Source of the DNA: Psychromarinibacter halotolerans
GTDB lineage: Bacteria; Pseudomonadota; Alphaproteobacteria; Rhodobacterales; Rhodobacteraceae
Direction: 5' to 3'
Assembly (NCBI RefSeq): GCF_029168315.1
Contig: NZ_JARGYD010000020.1
Coordinates: 1-28,611 of the forward strand
DNA length: 28,611 nt
Positions 11,597 to 20,074 of the stretch are shown here, piece after piece (the first letter of the stretch is position 1; every line of letters starts with the position of its first letter). A program made the position numbers and the translations under genes. The notes beneath the pieces were generated by a model, which was given only the letters and a program-made list of their open reading frames with translations, made no database searches and had not been told where the DNA came from.

Positions 11597-13327
11597 ATGC
11601 TCGACGCAGTCCAGATTGATGACGGGTTCGCGCCCGACCCGGCGTGGTCGACCGCGCTACCGGACTGGGAACGCCGCATAACGAACCGGCTGACGCTTAT
11701 TCCGGATTTGCCGCTGTTCGATGCGGTCGCGGACAAGGCGCTGAGGATCTTCAAGCGCCTGAAGGTGCCGGACCTGATCGGGACGCCAACCTATGGCGAG
11801 GTTTGCGACGACTGGGTGTTCGACTTCGTGCGGGTCATCTTCGGAAGCTACGATCCCGAAACCAAGCGGCGCATGATCCGAGAGTTCTTCCTGCTGGTGC
11901 CGAAGAAGAACGGGAAGTCGGCGATCGCTGCCGCGATCGTGGTGACAGCGGCGATCCTGAACGAGCGGCCAAATGCCGAAGCGATTCTGATCGCGCCGAC
12001 GCAGGAAATCTCCGGCATCGCCTATCGGCAGGCCGCCGGGATCATCAATCTGGATCCGGACCTAAAGGCTCTGTTTCGAGTCCAGGGGCAGATGAAAAAG
12101 ATCACGCATCACACGACCGGATGCGAGATCAAGATCTTGTCGGCAGACGGCGACGTCGTCACTGGATCCAAGGCAGCGATCATCCTGATCGATGAGACGC
12201 ACGTGCTGGGCAGCAAACAAAAGGCGCCTCAGATTTTCCTCGAGCTCCGCGGTGGCCTGAAGTCTCGGCCCGAGGGCTTCATGCTGCAGATCACGACGCA
12301 GTCGAAGGAGCGCCCGACCGGCCAGTTCGAGAAGGAGCTGCAGCGCGCGCGCGCCGTCCGCGACGGGAAGCTGGCTTTGCCGATGCTGGCGGTCATGTAC
12401 GAGCTGCCCGACGAGATGTCCGAGGCAGAAGCTTGGCGCGATCCCTCGACCTGGTCGATGGTCAACCCGAACCTTGGGCGATCGATCCACGCTCGAGATC
12501 TTGCCGACGATCTTGCAGCGGCCGAGGCAGACGGTCCTGAGGCGCTGGCTCTCTTCGCCAGCCAGCACCTGAACGTGCAGGTTGGCCTCGGCCTTAAGAC
12601 CGGCCGGTGGGTCGGGGCTGACTATTGGGAGCAAGCAACCCGGGAGGGGCTGAGCTTCGAGGACATCCTCGAGACGTCCGAAGTGGTCGTTGCTGGCGTC
12701 GACGGCGGCGGACTGGACGATTTGCTGGGGTTCTGCGTCCTGGGGCGGCATGCCGAGACCAAGATCTGGCAGGCTTGGTCGATGGCCTGGGCCGATCGCG
12801 ACGTGCTGACCTTACGCAAGTCGATCGCGCCGGAGCTCGAGGCGCTGGCGGAAGCCGGCGATCTGGTTCTGGTCGACAACATCGAGGACGAGGCAAACCC
12901 CGAGATCGTTGAGCTGTGCCGGCGGATCCGGGATGCCAACCTTTTCCCCGAGCAGGATGGCATCGGGATGGACCCGGAGGGCGTGGGGTCGATCATCGAC
13001 GCGCTGGTGGCCGAAGGGTTCCGGATCGAGGATATCAGGGCGATCAGCCAGGGCTACAAGCTGAACGCCGCGATCAAGACGACGCCAGTGAAGCTGAAGA
13101 ACGGTCGGATGATCCACGGTGGGCAGCGGCTGATGGAGTGGTGCGTCGGCAATGCGAAGACCGAGGCTCGGGGCAACGCAGTCATCGTGACGAAAGCGCA
13201 GAGCGGGACCGCGAAGATCGACCCGCTCATGGCGTTGTTCGACGCGGTTCAGCTGATGAGCTGGAACCCTGTGGCGGCAAACAAGACGGGCGCGATCGTG
13301 ATCGGTCCGGACTATGAGGTAGCTTGA
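11597..13327 (+). CDS. terL: Large terminase subunit (ATPase/nuclease)
   Basis: This is a 576-residue packaging motor of the HK97/P27 terminase_1 type. The ATPase half has the Walker A VPKKNGKS (residues 101-108), Walker B IILIDE (195-200) and a coupling motif ITTQSKE (232-238). The RNase H-like nuclease half has the expected acidic residues: Asp369 (AGVDGGG), Asp459 (GMDPEG) and Asp542 (KIDPLMALFDA). All key residues are present and the length is normal, so it looks functional. The protein threads DNA through the portal encoded one base downstream of its stop and makes the end cuts, probably with the HNH protein. Confidence 0.95.
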   Translation: MLDAVQIDDGFAPDPAWSTALPDWERRITNRLTLIPDLPLFDAVADKALRIFKRLKVPDLIGTPTYGEVCDDWVFDFVRVIFGSYDPETKRRMIREFFLLVPKKNGKSAIAAAIVVTAAILNERPNAEAILIAPTQEISGIAYRQAAGIINLDPDLKALFRVQGQMKKITHHTTGCEIKILSADGDVVTGSKAAIILIDETHVLGSKQKAPQIFLELRGGLKSRPEGFMLQITTQSKERPTGQFEKELQRARAVRDGKLALPMLAVMYELPDEMSEAEAWRDPSTWSMVNPNLGRSIHARDLADDLAAAEADGPEALALFASQHLNVQVGLGLKTGRWVGADYWEQATREGLSFEDILETSEVVVAGVDGGGLDDLLGFCVLGRHAETKIWQAWSMAWADRDVLTLRKSIAPELEALAEAGDLVLVDNIEDEANPEIVELCRRIRDANLFPEQDGIGMDPEGVGSIIDALVAEGFRIEDIRAISQGYKLNAAIKTTPVKLKNGRMIHGGQRLMEWCVGNAKTEARGNAVIVTKAQSGTAKIDPLMALFDAVQLMSWNPVAANKTGAIVIGPDYEVA

Positions 13328-14650
13328 ATGGGCATCCTGAAACTGTTCGGCGGTGATCGCTTGTCGGCCGCCGAGGACGCGCAGCGCGATGCGGCTGACC
13401 ATCGGTTCTTCGAGGACCACGGCGGCGCGACGAGCGAGATCGACGTTCATGTCAGCGTGTCGCGGGCCCGGAAGGTGCCGGTGGTGCGCAACTGCTTGTC
13501 GCTCCTGGCCGGCTCGGTCGCCGGACTTGAGAACGGCGTTTTCCGCCGCGTTGGCGAGGATCGTGTCGAGCGGCGGGTCGATCATCCGGTGGCGAAGCTG
13601 CTGCGCAATCCGAACCCGCGGCAGACCGGTTTCGACTTCATCTACCAGATGGTCGACGACCTGTGCGCCGAGGGCGATTTCTACGCCGAGAAGGTGTTCG
13701 AGGGAGGCGAGGTCGTCGCGCTCTGGCGGATGGAGCCGCACCGCGTTGTGGTGGAGGAGCTCGCGGATCTGAGAGAGAGGCGCTATCGGTTCCGTGATCG
13801 CTGGGGCCGTGAGCGCATCCTGCTCGCGGACGAGGTTTGGCATATCGCCCTGCCGCCGCTCATGGACGATCTGAAAGGCACGTCACCGATCTTGGTCGAC
13901 GGGCGCGAGGCGGTCGCAGTCGCGATCGCGCTCCAGCGATACGCGAACACCCTGTTCAAGAACGACGCCACGCCGGCATACGCGTTCTCGATGGAGGGGC
14001 ACTTTGCTGACGCCGAGTCCAAGGAAAATTGGACGCGGTCGATGCTCCGGCGCCTGACTGGCCGTCGTCGGCACCAGCCGATGGCGCTGGAGTACGGGAT
14101 GAAGCCGCACCGTCTCGGTCTGACGGCGGAGGAGGCGCAGTTCCTCGAGACCCGCAAAGAGCTCTGGCTTGATCTTGCGCGTCTGTGGCGTGTGCCGCCG
14201 CACAAGGTCGGGATCCTCGATCGCGCGACGTTCAGCAACATCGAGCACCAGTCGCTCGAGTTCGTCACGGACACCTTGCGCCCGATCCTCGAGCTCATCG
14301 AGCGGTCGGTCGGGAAGTTCCTGCTGGATCTGCCCGACGAGTACTTCGAGTTCAACGTCGAGAGCCTTCTGCGGGGCGACATCAAGGCTCGCTATGAGGC
14401 CTACTCGATCGCCCGGCAGTGGGGCTGGATGAGCGTCAACGACGTCCTGCGGATGGAGCACCGCAATGGCATCGGGCCGGCGGGCGATCGGTACATGGAG
14501 CCGCTGAACATGGTGCCGGTGGGCGCCGGCGCCGAAGAGCGCAAGCCGGAGCAGCGCGAGGCGATCGACAAGTCGATCGCGTTCCTGCGCGGCTCGGTCG
14601 GCGGGAAGAAAGGGAAACCGAGATTGGAGCTCGTGAAAAATGCCGCATGA
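13328..14650 (+). CDS. Portal protein, HK97 family
   Basis: This 440-residue portal forms the ring at the capsid vertex through which DNA passes. Visible family features are KVPVVRNCLSLLAGSVAGLE (near residues 45-65), HPVAKLLRNPNPRQTGFDFI (88-107), the clip/stem helices DLARLWRVPPHKVGILDRAT and FSNIEHQSLEFVTDTLRPIL (about 280-320), and an EYFEFNVESLLRGD segment. Its ATG directly follows the terminase TGA, and its last 11 bases overlap the protease gene. There is no sign of damage. Confidence 0.95.
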   Translation: MGILKLFGGDRLSAAEDAQRDAADHRFFEDHGGATSEIDVHVSVSRARKVPVVRNCLSLLAGSVAGLENGVFRRVGEDRVERRVDHPVAKLLRNPNPRQTGFDFIYQMVDDLCAEGDFYAEKVFEGGEVVALWRMEPHRVVVEELADLRERRYRFRDRWGRERILLADEVWHIALPPLMDDLKGTSPILVDGREAVAVAIALQRYANTLFKNDATPAYAFSMEGHFADAESKENWTRSMLRRLTGRRRHQPMALEYGMKPHRLGLTAEEAQFLETRKELWLDLARLWRVPPHKVGILDRATFSNIEHQSLEFVTDTLRPILELIERSVGKFLLDLPDEYFEFNVESLLRGDIKARYEAYSIARQWGWMSVNDVLRMEHRNGIGPAGDRYMEPLNMVPVGAGAEERKPEQREAIDKSIAFLRGSVGGKKGKPRLELVKNAA

Positions 14651-15551
14651 AATCGACCGTGTCCTGGCCGCCGTGCAGTCGCGCACCTGGCTGATCGACG
14701 AACAGAAGGCTGCAGAGGTCGTGGCGCTCCTGGCCGTGCGGGCAGAGACCGGCGCTGGCGTCGAGTGGGCGGGCGAGGACAACGAGCCGATCTACGCGGC
14801 GGAGCCTGTGTCCGGCCGGCGCGGCACCGTCCATGTACTGAACCTGCAGGGGACCATCATGCCGCGCGCCGGCATGCTCGGCCGGATGTCCGGGGCGTCG
14901 TCGCTGGACCAATTCGGCAAAGCCTTCGACGAAGCGGCGGCGGGTGCGAATGCGCAGGCGATCGTCCTGGACATCGACAGCCCAGGCGGGGCGGTCGACA
15001 TGGTGGCGGAGACGGCCGAGAAGATCTACCGGGCCCGCCGCGCAGGACGGCCGATCATCGCTGTCGCGAACACGATGGCGGCGTCGGCGGCCTACTGGAT
15101 CGCATCGGCCGCCGACGAGGTGGTGGTTACGCCCTCGGGACACGTTGGCTCGATCGGTGTCTACGGCATGCACGACGACATCTCGGCTGCCCTAGAGAAA
15201 ATGGGCGTCAAGCGCACGATGGTCCGTTCCGGCGCCCGGAAGGCCGAGGGCGCCGTCGGGCCGTTGGACGAGGCGGCGCTGAAGCACCGGCAGGCCTCGG
15301 CGGACTATGCCTACGACATGTTCACCCGCGCAGTCGCCCGCAATCGCGGCGTGGATCTCGCGGTGGTTCGCGCCGATCCGGAGAAGGATGCCGCACACAT
15401 GGGCGGCGGGCGGGCCTACAATGCGAAGACCGCCGTGTCGCTACGGATGGCCGATCGCGTGGCGACCTTCGAGGAGACCCTCCAGCGTGTCGCGTCGGGG
15501 CGCAAGCCCACGAACACGTCGCTGGCGCGGCGCCGGATGGCGCTGCTCTGA
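14640..15551 (+). CDS. S49-family head maturation protease
   Basis: This is a 303-residue serine peptidase of the SppA/S49 clan. The oxyanion/ClpP-like core reads AIVLDIDSPGGAVDMVAE (residues 108-125), then the nucleophile Ser149 in TMAASAAYW and Lys201 in ARKAEG, matching the Ser-Lys dyad spacing of single-domain SppA (S147/K199 in Bacillus subtilis). It lacks a signal peptide and lies between portal and capsid, so it should cleave the capsid delta domain or a scaffold during prohead maturation. No separate scaffold gene is seen; the capsid's own N-terminal coiled coil probably serves. Confidence 0.9.
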   Translation: MPHEIDRVLAAVQSRTWLIDEQKAAEVVALLAVRAETGAGVEWAGEDNEPIYAAEPVSGRRGTVHVLNLQGTIMPRAGMLGRMSGASSLDQFGKAFDEAAAGANAQAIVLDIDSPGGAVDMVAETAEKIYRARRAGRPIIAVANTMAASAAYWIASAADEVVVTPSGHVGSIGVYGMHDDISAALEKMGVKRTMVRSGARKAEGAVGPLDEAALKHRQASADYAYDMFTRAVARNRGVDLAVVRADPEKDAAHMGGGRAYNAKTAVSLRMADRVATFEETLQRVASGRKPTNTSLARRRMALL

Positions 15552-15641
15552 ATTCCCAGACCTTTGGTCTTTCCGATGCGGCGTGCGCCGGGCGCGCTGT
15601 TGACGGCTATTTTCCCCCGGTAACAGAGGAGCGAGCCTGGC

Positions 15642-16925
15642 ATGAGTAAAAAGGCTGCACTGCAAAAGCGCCTCGCTGAGCTGCAGGCGGAAGGCACCAA
15701 GATTCTCGACGCGGCAGAGTCCGCGGAGCGGGGTCTGACGGCCGAGGAAGAGTTGCGGTTCGAAGCGATCGAGGACGAGATCAAGGCCGTCCAGTCGGAC
15801 ATCAAGGAGGCCGAGAAGATGGAGGCGCGCAAGCGCATCCTGGGTGGCCTGGCGGCTGGCACCACGCTGTCGCCGGCCGGCGGCACGACGGTCCGCGATC
15901 TGAACCCGGAAACCACGGCTGGTTTCGCCGACCTGGGCGAGTTCGCTGTTGCGGTTCACGCGGCCGTGCATGGTGGCGATCGGGACGAGCGGCTGGTCGC
16001 CCTGGCGAACAGCCACGAGGGCGGGACGACCTCCGGCGAGGGCTACATGCTGCCGCCGGCTCATCGCGACGAGATCTGGGAACTGGTGAACCAGTTCGAC
16101 GAGTTCGGCCCGATGATCGACGAAGAGCCGACCGCCAATCGCAGCGTCAAGCTGTTGGCCGACGAGTCGACGCCGTGGGGCGCGACTGGCATCGAGTCCT
16201 ACTGGCGGGCGGAAGGCTCGCAGATGACGGCCTCGAAGCTGGCCGGCCAGGAGCGCAACGTTCCGCTGCACGAGCTATACACCCTGGCGCTTGCCAGCGA
16301 AGAGCTTCTGGAGGATGCGCCGCGCCTAAACGCGCGCCTGTCCCGTAAGGCCGCAGAGGCGATCGCGTGGAAAAAGAACCTGGCGATCGTCGAGGGCACC
16401 GGTGTCGGCCAGCCGCTCGGCTGGTTCAACTCTCCGGCGATGGTCACCGTGCCGAAGGAATCCGGCCAATCGGCGGACACCCTGGCTACCGAGAACATCG
16501 TCAATATGTACTCGCGTCTGCTGATGGTGCCGGGGTCGCAGCCCTTTTGGCTGGGCAACAGCGATATCCTTCCGCAGCTGATGACGCTGACCCTCGGCGA
16601 CAAGCCGGTCTGGCTGCCGCCCAACGGACTTGCCGGCGCGCCGAACGGCTTCATCCTCGGTCTGCCGCTGCGGCTGTCCGAGTACGCCAAGACCCTTGGC
16701 GATCTCGGCGACCTGCAGCTGATCCAGCCGCGTGGTTATTACGGCGCGCGTCGGGCGTCGGGTGTGAAGTACGCGACCTCGATCCACCTGTACTTCGATT
16801 ACAACACGCAGGCCTTCCGGTGGGTGTTCCGCTACGGCGGTCAGCCGCATTTGTCGGCGCCGGTCTCGCCGCACAACGGCACGGCCACGAAGTCGCACTT
16901 CGTCGCGCTGGCAGAGCGGGCGTAA
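15642..16925 (+). CDS. Major capsid protein, HK97 fold
   Basis: This 427-residue capsid protein begins with a coiled-coil delta domain (about residues 1-70: KAALQKRLAELQAEGTKILD and onward, Glu/Lys/Ala-rich) that acts as an internal scaffold and is normally removed by the protease. The HK97-fold part follows, with the usual LPPAHRDEIWELV entry, an ANRSVKLLADEST strand, a KAAEAIAWKKNLAIVEG helix and the GQPLGWF turn. Its last strands (YFDYNTQAFRWVFRYGGQP) are typical. AGAGGAG lies 11 bases before the ATG at 15642. The gap before it holds a small AGACC/GGTCT hairpin and a TTGACG that might be an extra promoter. Confidence 0.95.
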   Translation: MSKKAALQKRLAELQAEGTKILDAAESAERGLTAEEELRFEAIEDEIKAVQSDIKEAEKMEARKRILGGLAAGTTLSPAGGTTVRDLNPETTAGFADLGEFAVAVHAAVHGGDRDERLVALANSHEGGTTSGEGYMLPPAHRDEIWELVNQFDEFGPMIDEEPTANRSVKLLADESTPWGATGIESYWRAEGSQMTASKLAGQERNVPLHELYTLALASEELLEDAPRLNARLSRKAAEAIAWKKNLAIVEGTGVGQPLGWFNSPAMVTVPKESGQSADTLATENIVNMYSRLLMVPGSQPFWLGNSDILPQLMTLTLGDKPVWLPPNGLAGAPNGFILGLPLRLSEYAKTLGDLGDLQLIQPRGYYGARRASGVKYATSIHLYFDYNTQAFRWVFRYGGQPHLSAPVSPHNGTATKSHFVALAERA

Positions 16926-16932
16926 CGGACGC

Positions 16933-16955
16933 CGGCGCGCGGCGACCGCGCGCCG
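16933..16955 (+). other. Perfect 10-bp GC hairpin after the capsid gene
   Basis: CGGCGCGCGG pairs perfectly with CCGCGCGCCG around a CGA loop, eight bases after the capsid stop. There is no T-run. It probably protects the capsid mRNA 3' end or slows polymerase before the next hairpin. Confidence 0.6.
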
Positions 16956-16970
16956 ACGAACGCTTGGCAG

Positions 16971-16999
16971 CCGCCCCGGCCATCGGGGCGGTTCCTTCC
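16971..16999 (+). terminator. Terminator-like hairpin after the capsid gene
   Basis: CCGCCCCG (16971-16978) pairs perfectly with CGGGGCGG (16984-16991) around GCCAT and is followed by TTCCTTCC. The weak T-tract suggests partial termination, which would lower expression of downstream genes relative to the capsid. Confidence 0.5.
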
Positions 17000-17024
17000 A
17001 GAAACCCAATCGGAGACTTTCACA

Positions 17025-17486
17025 ATGGTTCAGAAAACCACTCCTGCATCCCATCGAGCCGCCGTCGTCGGCGTGATCGATCCGGATGTGACGGCTGCCG
17101 GCACCGTGACGACCGGCTGGATCCCGATGTCGAAGTTCGGCCTGATCATGGCGACCGTGATGGCGGGCACCCTTGGGTCCAGCGCGACCGTCAACGCCAA
17201 GCTCGAGCAGGCGACCGATGCGTCGGGCAGCGGGGCGAAGGACATCGCCGGCGCGGCGATCACCGAGCTGTCGCAGGGCGGCACGGACGATTCCGACAAG
17301 CAGGCCGTGATCCAGTGCTACGGCGAGGATCTCGATCTGGCCAACAACTTCACCCATGTTCGGCTGTCGGTGACGGTGGCGACCGCGTCGTGCGACCTTG
17401 GCGCGCTCGTGATCTGCATGGACCCGCGCTATGGGCCGGCGTCGGACAACGATCTGGCGAGCGTCGCCGAGATCGTCACTGTCTAA
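17025..17486 (+). CDS. Putative capsid decoration or minor head protein
   Basis: This 153-residue protein is rich in Ala, Gly, Thr and Val, with alternating hydrophobic strands (FGLIMATVMAGTLGSSATVN, HVRLSVTVATASCDLGALVI) and no membrane or catalytic motif. It directly follows the capsid gene, where many HK97-type phages encode a decoration protein, and the composition suits an all-beta virion protein. I do not recognise the exact family. GGAG lies nine bases before the ATG at 17025. Confidence 0.65.
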   Translation: MVQKTTPASHRAAVVGVIDPDVTAAGTVTTGWIPMSKFGLIMATVMAGTLGSSATVNAKLEQATDASGSGAKDIAGAAITELSQGGTDDSDKQAVIQCYGEDLDLANNFTHVRLSVTVATASCDLGALVICMDPRYGPASDNDLASVAEIVTV

Positions 17487-17508
17487 GCCCTGTTTCGCAG
17501 TAACTCGG

Positions 17509-17527
17509 CCGCGCCTGCCCGGCGCGG
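17509..17527 (+). other. GC hairpin between head genes
   Basis: CCGCGCC pairs with GGCGCGG around TGCCC, 20 bases after the stop at 17486 and just before the ribosome site of the next gene. No T-run follows. It is the third strong hairpin within 600 bp after the capsid gene. Confidence 0.45.
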
Positions 17528-17549
17528 TCCGACCTGAAGGAGAAGGGCT

Positions 17550-17747
17550 ATGGCAAACGAGAACGGCAAGACGGTGGTGAAGTTCCTGCGTGACCATGAG
17601 GTGCAGGATGAGCATCGCGGCACCGACAAGGCGACGTGGTTCCGCAAGGGGGCGCGCAAGTCGCTCGAGGACCGGTCCGCGCAGCACTTCATCGAGCGCG
17701 GAATCGCAGTGCCTGCGGGTCCGACCAAGCGTCGCAGCAAAAGCTGA
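17550..17747 (+). CDS. Small head-region protein, 65 aa
   Basis: This highly charged 65-residue protein (VKFLRDHEVQDEHRGTDKAT, ending in a basic KRRSKS tail) lies between the decoration-like and connector genes. Short proteins with a KVKFLRD-type opening are common at this place in alphaproteobacterial phages, but their function is not known. AAGGAG lies eight bases before the ATG. Its stop is six bases before the connector's GTG. Confidence 0.65.
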   Translation: MANENGKTVVKFLRDHEVQDEHRGTDKATWFRKGARKSLEDRSAQHFIERGIAVPAGPTKRRSKS

Positions 17748-17753
17748 CGCATC

Positions 17754-18311
17754 GTGTCGCTCACCACGATCACGCCGCCGTCCCAGGAACCCTTGACTGC
17801 GGCGGACCCGGTCCTTCGGCAGCACCTTCGCAAGTTCGAGGACGAAACCCACGAGGACGCGCTGATCGGCGAGTTGATCGCCGCGGCGCGCGCTGATGTC
17901 GAGACGTACACGCGGCTGCGTCTCCTGACGCAGACCGTGACCTGGACGCGGGATGGGTTCTGCTCGATCGAGATCCCGGTCGCGCCGGTGCAGGAGGTCG
18001 TGGAGGTGCGCTACCTGTCCTCCGACGGAAGTTGGGTGACGGTCGCTTCCGATGTCTATCGCCTGACCGGGCGCAGGGTGGTCGCGGCGCCGGGCAAAGT
18101 CTGGCCGGTGCCGGCCTGCGAGCCTGGCAACGTCGAGATCGACGTCAAAGTGGGCTACGGCGACGCGGCCTCCGACGTGCGGCCTGAGATCCTGCATGCC
18201 GTGCGCCGCCATGTGGCGCACCTGCTATTGCACCGTGGCGATCAGGCTGCCGACGGTGGAATGACCGAGGCCGTGCGCAGAACGCTGCGCCCGTTCATCC
18301 TGTGGATGTGA
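17754..18311 (+). CDS. Head-tail connector, gp6-like
   Basis: This is a 185-residue protein of the HK97 gp6/phage_gp6 connector family, which forms the ring under the portal. Family features are the helix LIGELIAAARADVETYTRLR (about residues 40-60), the strand pair IEIPVAPVQEVVEVRYLSSD, VEIDVKVGYGDAASDVRPEI (127-146) and a final helix HAVRRHVAHLLLHRGD. It starts with GTG at 17754. Its TGA overlaps the next ATG (TGATG). Confidence 0.85.
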   Translation: MSLTTITPPSQEPLTAADPVLRQHLRKFEDETHEDALIGELIAAARADVETYTRLRLLTQTVTWTRDGFCSIEIPVAPVQEVVEVRYLSSDGSWVTVASDVYRLTGRRVVAAPGKVWPVPACEPGNVEIDVKVGYGDAASDVRPEILHAVRRHVAHLLLHRGDQAADGGMTEAVRRTLRPFILWM

Positions 18312-18679
18312 TGCACCTTGGCCGCTGTCGGGAGCGGGTGGCGTTCGATGAGCCGGTTTCGACCTCGGACGGATCCGGTGGCCAGGAGGCTGGCTTTTCC
18401 GAGGTGTTCAAGACGCCAGCGCATTTTCGCTACCTGCGAGGGGGCGAGACCGTGCAGGCCGCGCGGCTCGAGGGGCGGCAGCCGGTGGTCGTGACTGTGC
18501 CGGCCACGCCGCGCGCCCGGCGCATTACGACCGACTGGCGCATGCGCGACATCAATCGGGTGACCTATGCCTCGGACGGTTCCGCCGTTCTGGGCGTCTA
18601 CGCCGTGAAGGCGCCGCCGGTGCTCTCCGAGGATCGCGCCTGGCTGGAAATCACTTGCGAAACCGGCGTCGGCTACTGA
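18311..18679 (+). CDS. Head-tail joining (adaptor) protein
   Basis: This 122-residue beta protein of the head-tail joining family (SPP1 gp16/HK97 gp7 type) opens MHLGRCRERVAFDEPVSTSD and continues with GGQEAGFSEVFKTPAHFRYL, the standard 'R.RV.ie.p...D..GG....W...' pattern. It ends with the strand pair around TDWRMRDINRVTYASDG. It closes the connector after packaging. I chose ATG 18311, which overlaps the stop of the connector gene, rather than a GTG at 18302. Confidence 0.85.
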   Translation: MHLGRCRERVAFDEPVSTSDGSGGQEAGFSEVFKTPAHFRYLRGGETVQAARLEGRQPVVVTVPATPRARRITTDWRMRDINRVTYASDGSAVLGVYAVKAPPVLSEDRAWLEITCETGVGY

Positions 18680-18704
18680 CGCGACACAAGGAAAGGGAAC
18701 CTTC

Positions 18705-19223
18705 ATGACACTCTCTTGCGATCTGAGCGTCCGCTTGGCTGCAAGCCAGCGAGGCTCGAGCGACTTCGGTGGTGACCGCTTCACGCCGACGGTCGCGGCC
18801 GCGATCCAGTTGGCCAGCGGAACCGGCGCCGGTCAGGCGGACATCCTGTTCGTCGATGAGCGGACCGTCTCGGCGTCCAGCAATGATGACCTGGATCTGT
18901 CGGGGGTTCTGGCGGATGCGTTCGGCGCGACGATCGCGGCAGCCGAGATCGTCGCGATCCTGGTCATCAATGGTCCGATCTCGGGCGAGCCGAACCTCTC
19001 CGACCTGACCATCGGCGGCGCATCCAACGCCTTCGAGGGGTTCCTGGGCGGCACCAGCCCGACTGTGGGGCCGATCAAACCTGGCGGAGTGTTCCTCCTG
19101 GCCGCGGGCGATGTTGCAGGGATTGGCACGGTTGGTGCCGGCTCGACGGACGAGCTGCGGATCTCGGCGGGCGCCGGCGGTGACGCGACCTACCAGATCG
19201 CAATCATTGCCCGCAGCGCATAA
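18705..19223 (+). CDS. Putative virion protein, beta-rich, 172 aa
   Basis: This Ala/Gly/Asp-rich 172-residue protein has many predicted short strands (GAGQADILFVDERTVSASSN, then LDLSGVLADAFGATIAAAEI, VAILVI, GGVFLLAAG, IAIIARSA) and no catalytic or membrane motif. Similar proteins occur next to head or tail genes in other phages and are presumed structural, but I cannot name the family. It lies between the adaptor and tail-completion genes, where most relatives have none. AAGGAAAGGG precedes the ATG at 18705. Confidence 0.6.
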   Translation: MTLSCDLSVRLAASQRGSSDFGGDRFTPTVAAAIQLASGTGAGQADILFVDERTVSASSNDDLDLSGVLADAFGATIAAAEIVAILVINGPISGEPNLSDLTIGGASNAFEGFLGGTSPTVGPIKPGGVFLLAAGDVAGIGTVGAGSTDELRISAGAGGDATYQIAIIARSA

Positions 19224-19238
19224 CGGCGGCCGCTGGGG

Positions 19239-19652
19239 ATGGGCCCGACGCGGGCACTACAGGCGGCGATCTATGAGGCGCTGCTATCGTCGCCGGCGGT
19301 GACAGAGATCGTGGGGGATCGCATCTTCGATGCGGTGCCTCAGAGCGCCCGCAACCGGTTTCCGCGGATCACCTTCGGGCCGTCGGATGGCCTCGATGCG
19401 GAGACCGACTGCGTCCCGGCCGATGACCTGTTCTTCCAAATCGACTGTTGGACGCGCGCCGATGGTCGGTTGGGACCGTGCCGGGATCTGGCGGAGGCGG
19501 TGCGGGACGCGCTGCACCAGGTGCCGATCTATGCGGCGCTGCCCTTCGCGATCACTTCCGGCCGCGTCGCGCGGGTGCGGGTGTTCGAGGATCCGGACGG
19601 GGAGACGGGCCACGGCGTCGTGTCCTTCGAGGCGACCGTCGAGCGGCTCTGA
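19239..19652 (+). CDS. Tail completion protein, DUF3168 family
   Basis: This is a 137-residue protein of the DUF3168 / gp17-like tail terminator family: opening ALQAAIYEALLSSPAVTEIV and GDRIFDAVPQSARNRFPRIT, then the beta strand pair FFQIDCWTR and GRVARVRVFEDPDGETGHGV with a final VSFEATVE strand. It caps the tail tube and joins it to the head. Its stop overlaps the next start as TGATG. Confidence 0.85.
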   Translation: MGPTRALQAAIYEALLSSPAVTEIVGDRIFDAVPQSARNRFPRITFGPSDGLDAETDCVPADDLFFQIDCWTRADGRLGPCRDLAEAVRDALHQVPIYAALPFAITSGRVARVRVFEDPDGETGHGVVSFEATVERL

Positions 19653-20062
19653 TGGTTGAGGGTGTCGCCGGGTTCAAACGCCGAATGCGCGACATTCCGG
19701 AGATCGTGCGACTCGAGCTGACAAAGCAGCTGGAGAAAGAGGCCGACAAGGTCGTCAAGTTGATGCGGGCATTCGCGCCCGTTGGTGCGACGCGGGAGCT
19801 GATCGAGTCGATCGGCTGGACCTGGGGCGACGCGCCGAAGGGGTCGATCACGGTCGGAAAGGTCCGAGGTGGCATCGCCCAGGACGAGATCGCGATCACG
19901 ATCTACGCGGGCGGCGGAAGGGCGTTCTATGCGCGGTTTCAGGAGTTCGGGACGGTCAACATGGCTGCAAACCCGTTCTTCTATCCCGCGTGGCGGGCGG
20001 AGCGATCGCGGGTGCGGTCAAACATCAAACGGGCCGTGAAGCGCGGCTTCAAGAAATCTTAA
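19652..20062 (+). CDS. HK97 gp10-like tail completion protein
   Basis: This is a 136-residue protein with the gp10-like pattern: an N-terminal helix (VVKLMRAFAPVGATRELIES, about residues 30-49), the strand ITVGKVRG, the characteristic YARFQEFGT (residues about 91-99) and NPFFYPAWRAER (105-116), ending in a basic helix. The family takes part in head-tail joining or tail assembly. It starts at 19652 by TGATG overlap; the longer frame from 19448 is antecedent read-through in the previous gene. Its position after, rather than before, the DUF3168 gene is unusual. Confidence 0.85.
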   Translation: MVEGVAGFKRRMRDIPEIVRLELTKQLEKEADKVVKLMRAFAPVGATRELIESIGWTWGDAPKGSITVGKVRGGIAQDEIAITIYAGGGRAFYARFQEFGTVNMAANPFFYPAWRAERSRVRSNIKRAVKRGFKKS

Positions 20063-20074
20063 TGGAGGTTCGCG

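Noticed and set aside
12812..13843. 343-codon minus-strand frame over terminase and portal
   Set aside because: It is antisense to two well-identified genes with intact catalytic motifs.
15552..15641. TTGACG near 15600 as a separate capsid promoter
   Set aside because: No convincing -10 at the right distance (TAACAG at 15 bp); it may be a chance match, so it is not listed as a feature.
16326..18221. 631-codon minus-strand frame over capsid and connector genes
   Set aside because: It is the antisense of several identified head genes; its Arg/His-rich translation has no recognisable fold.
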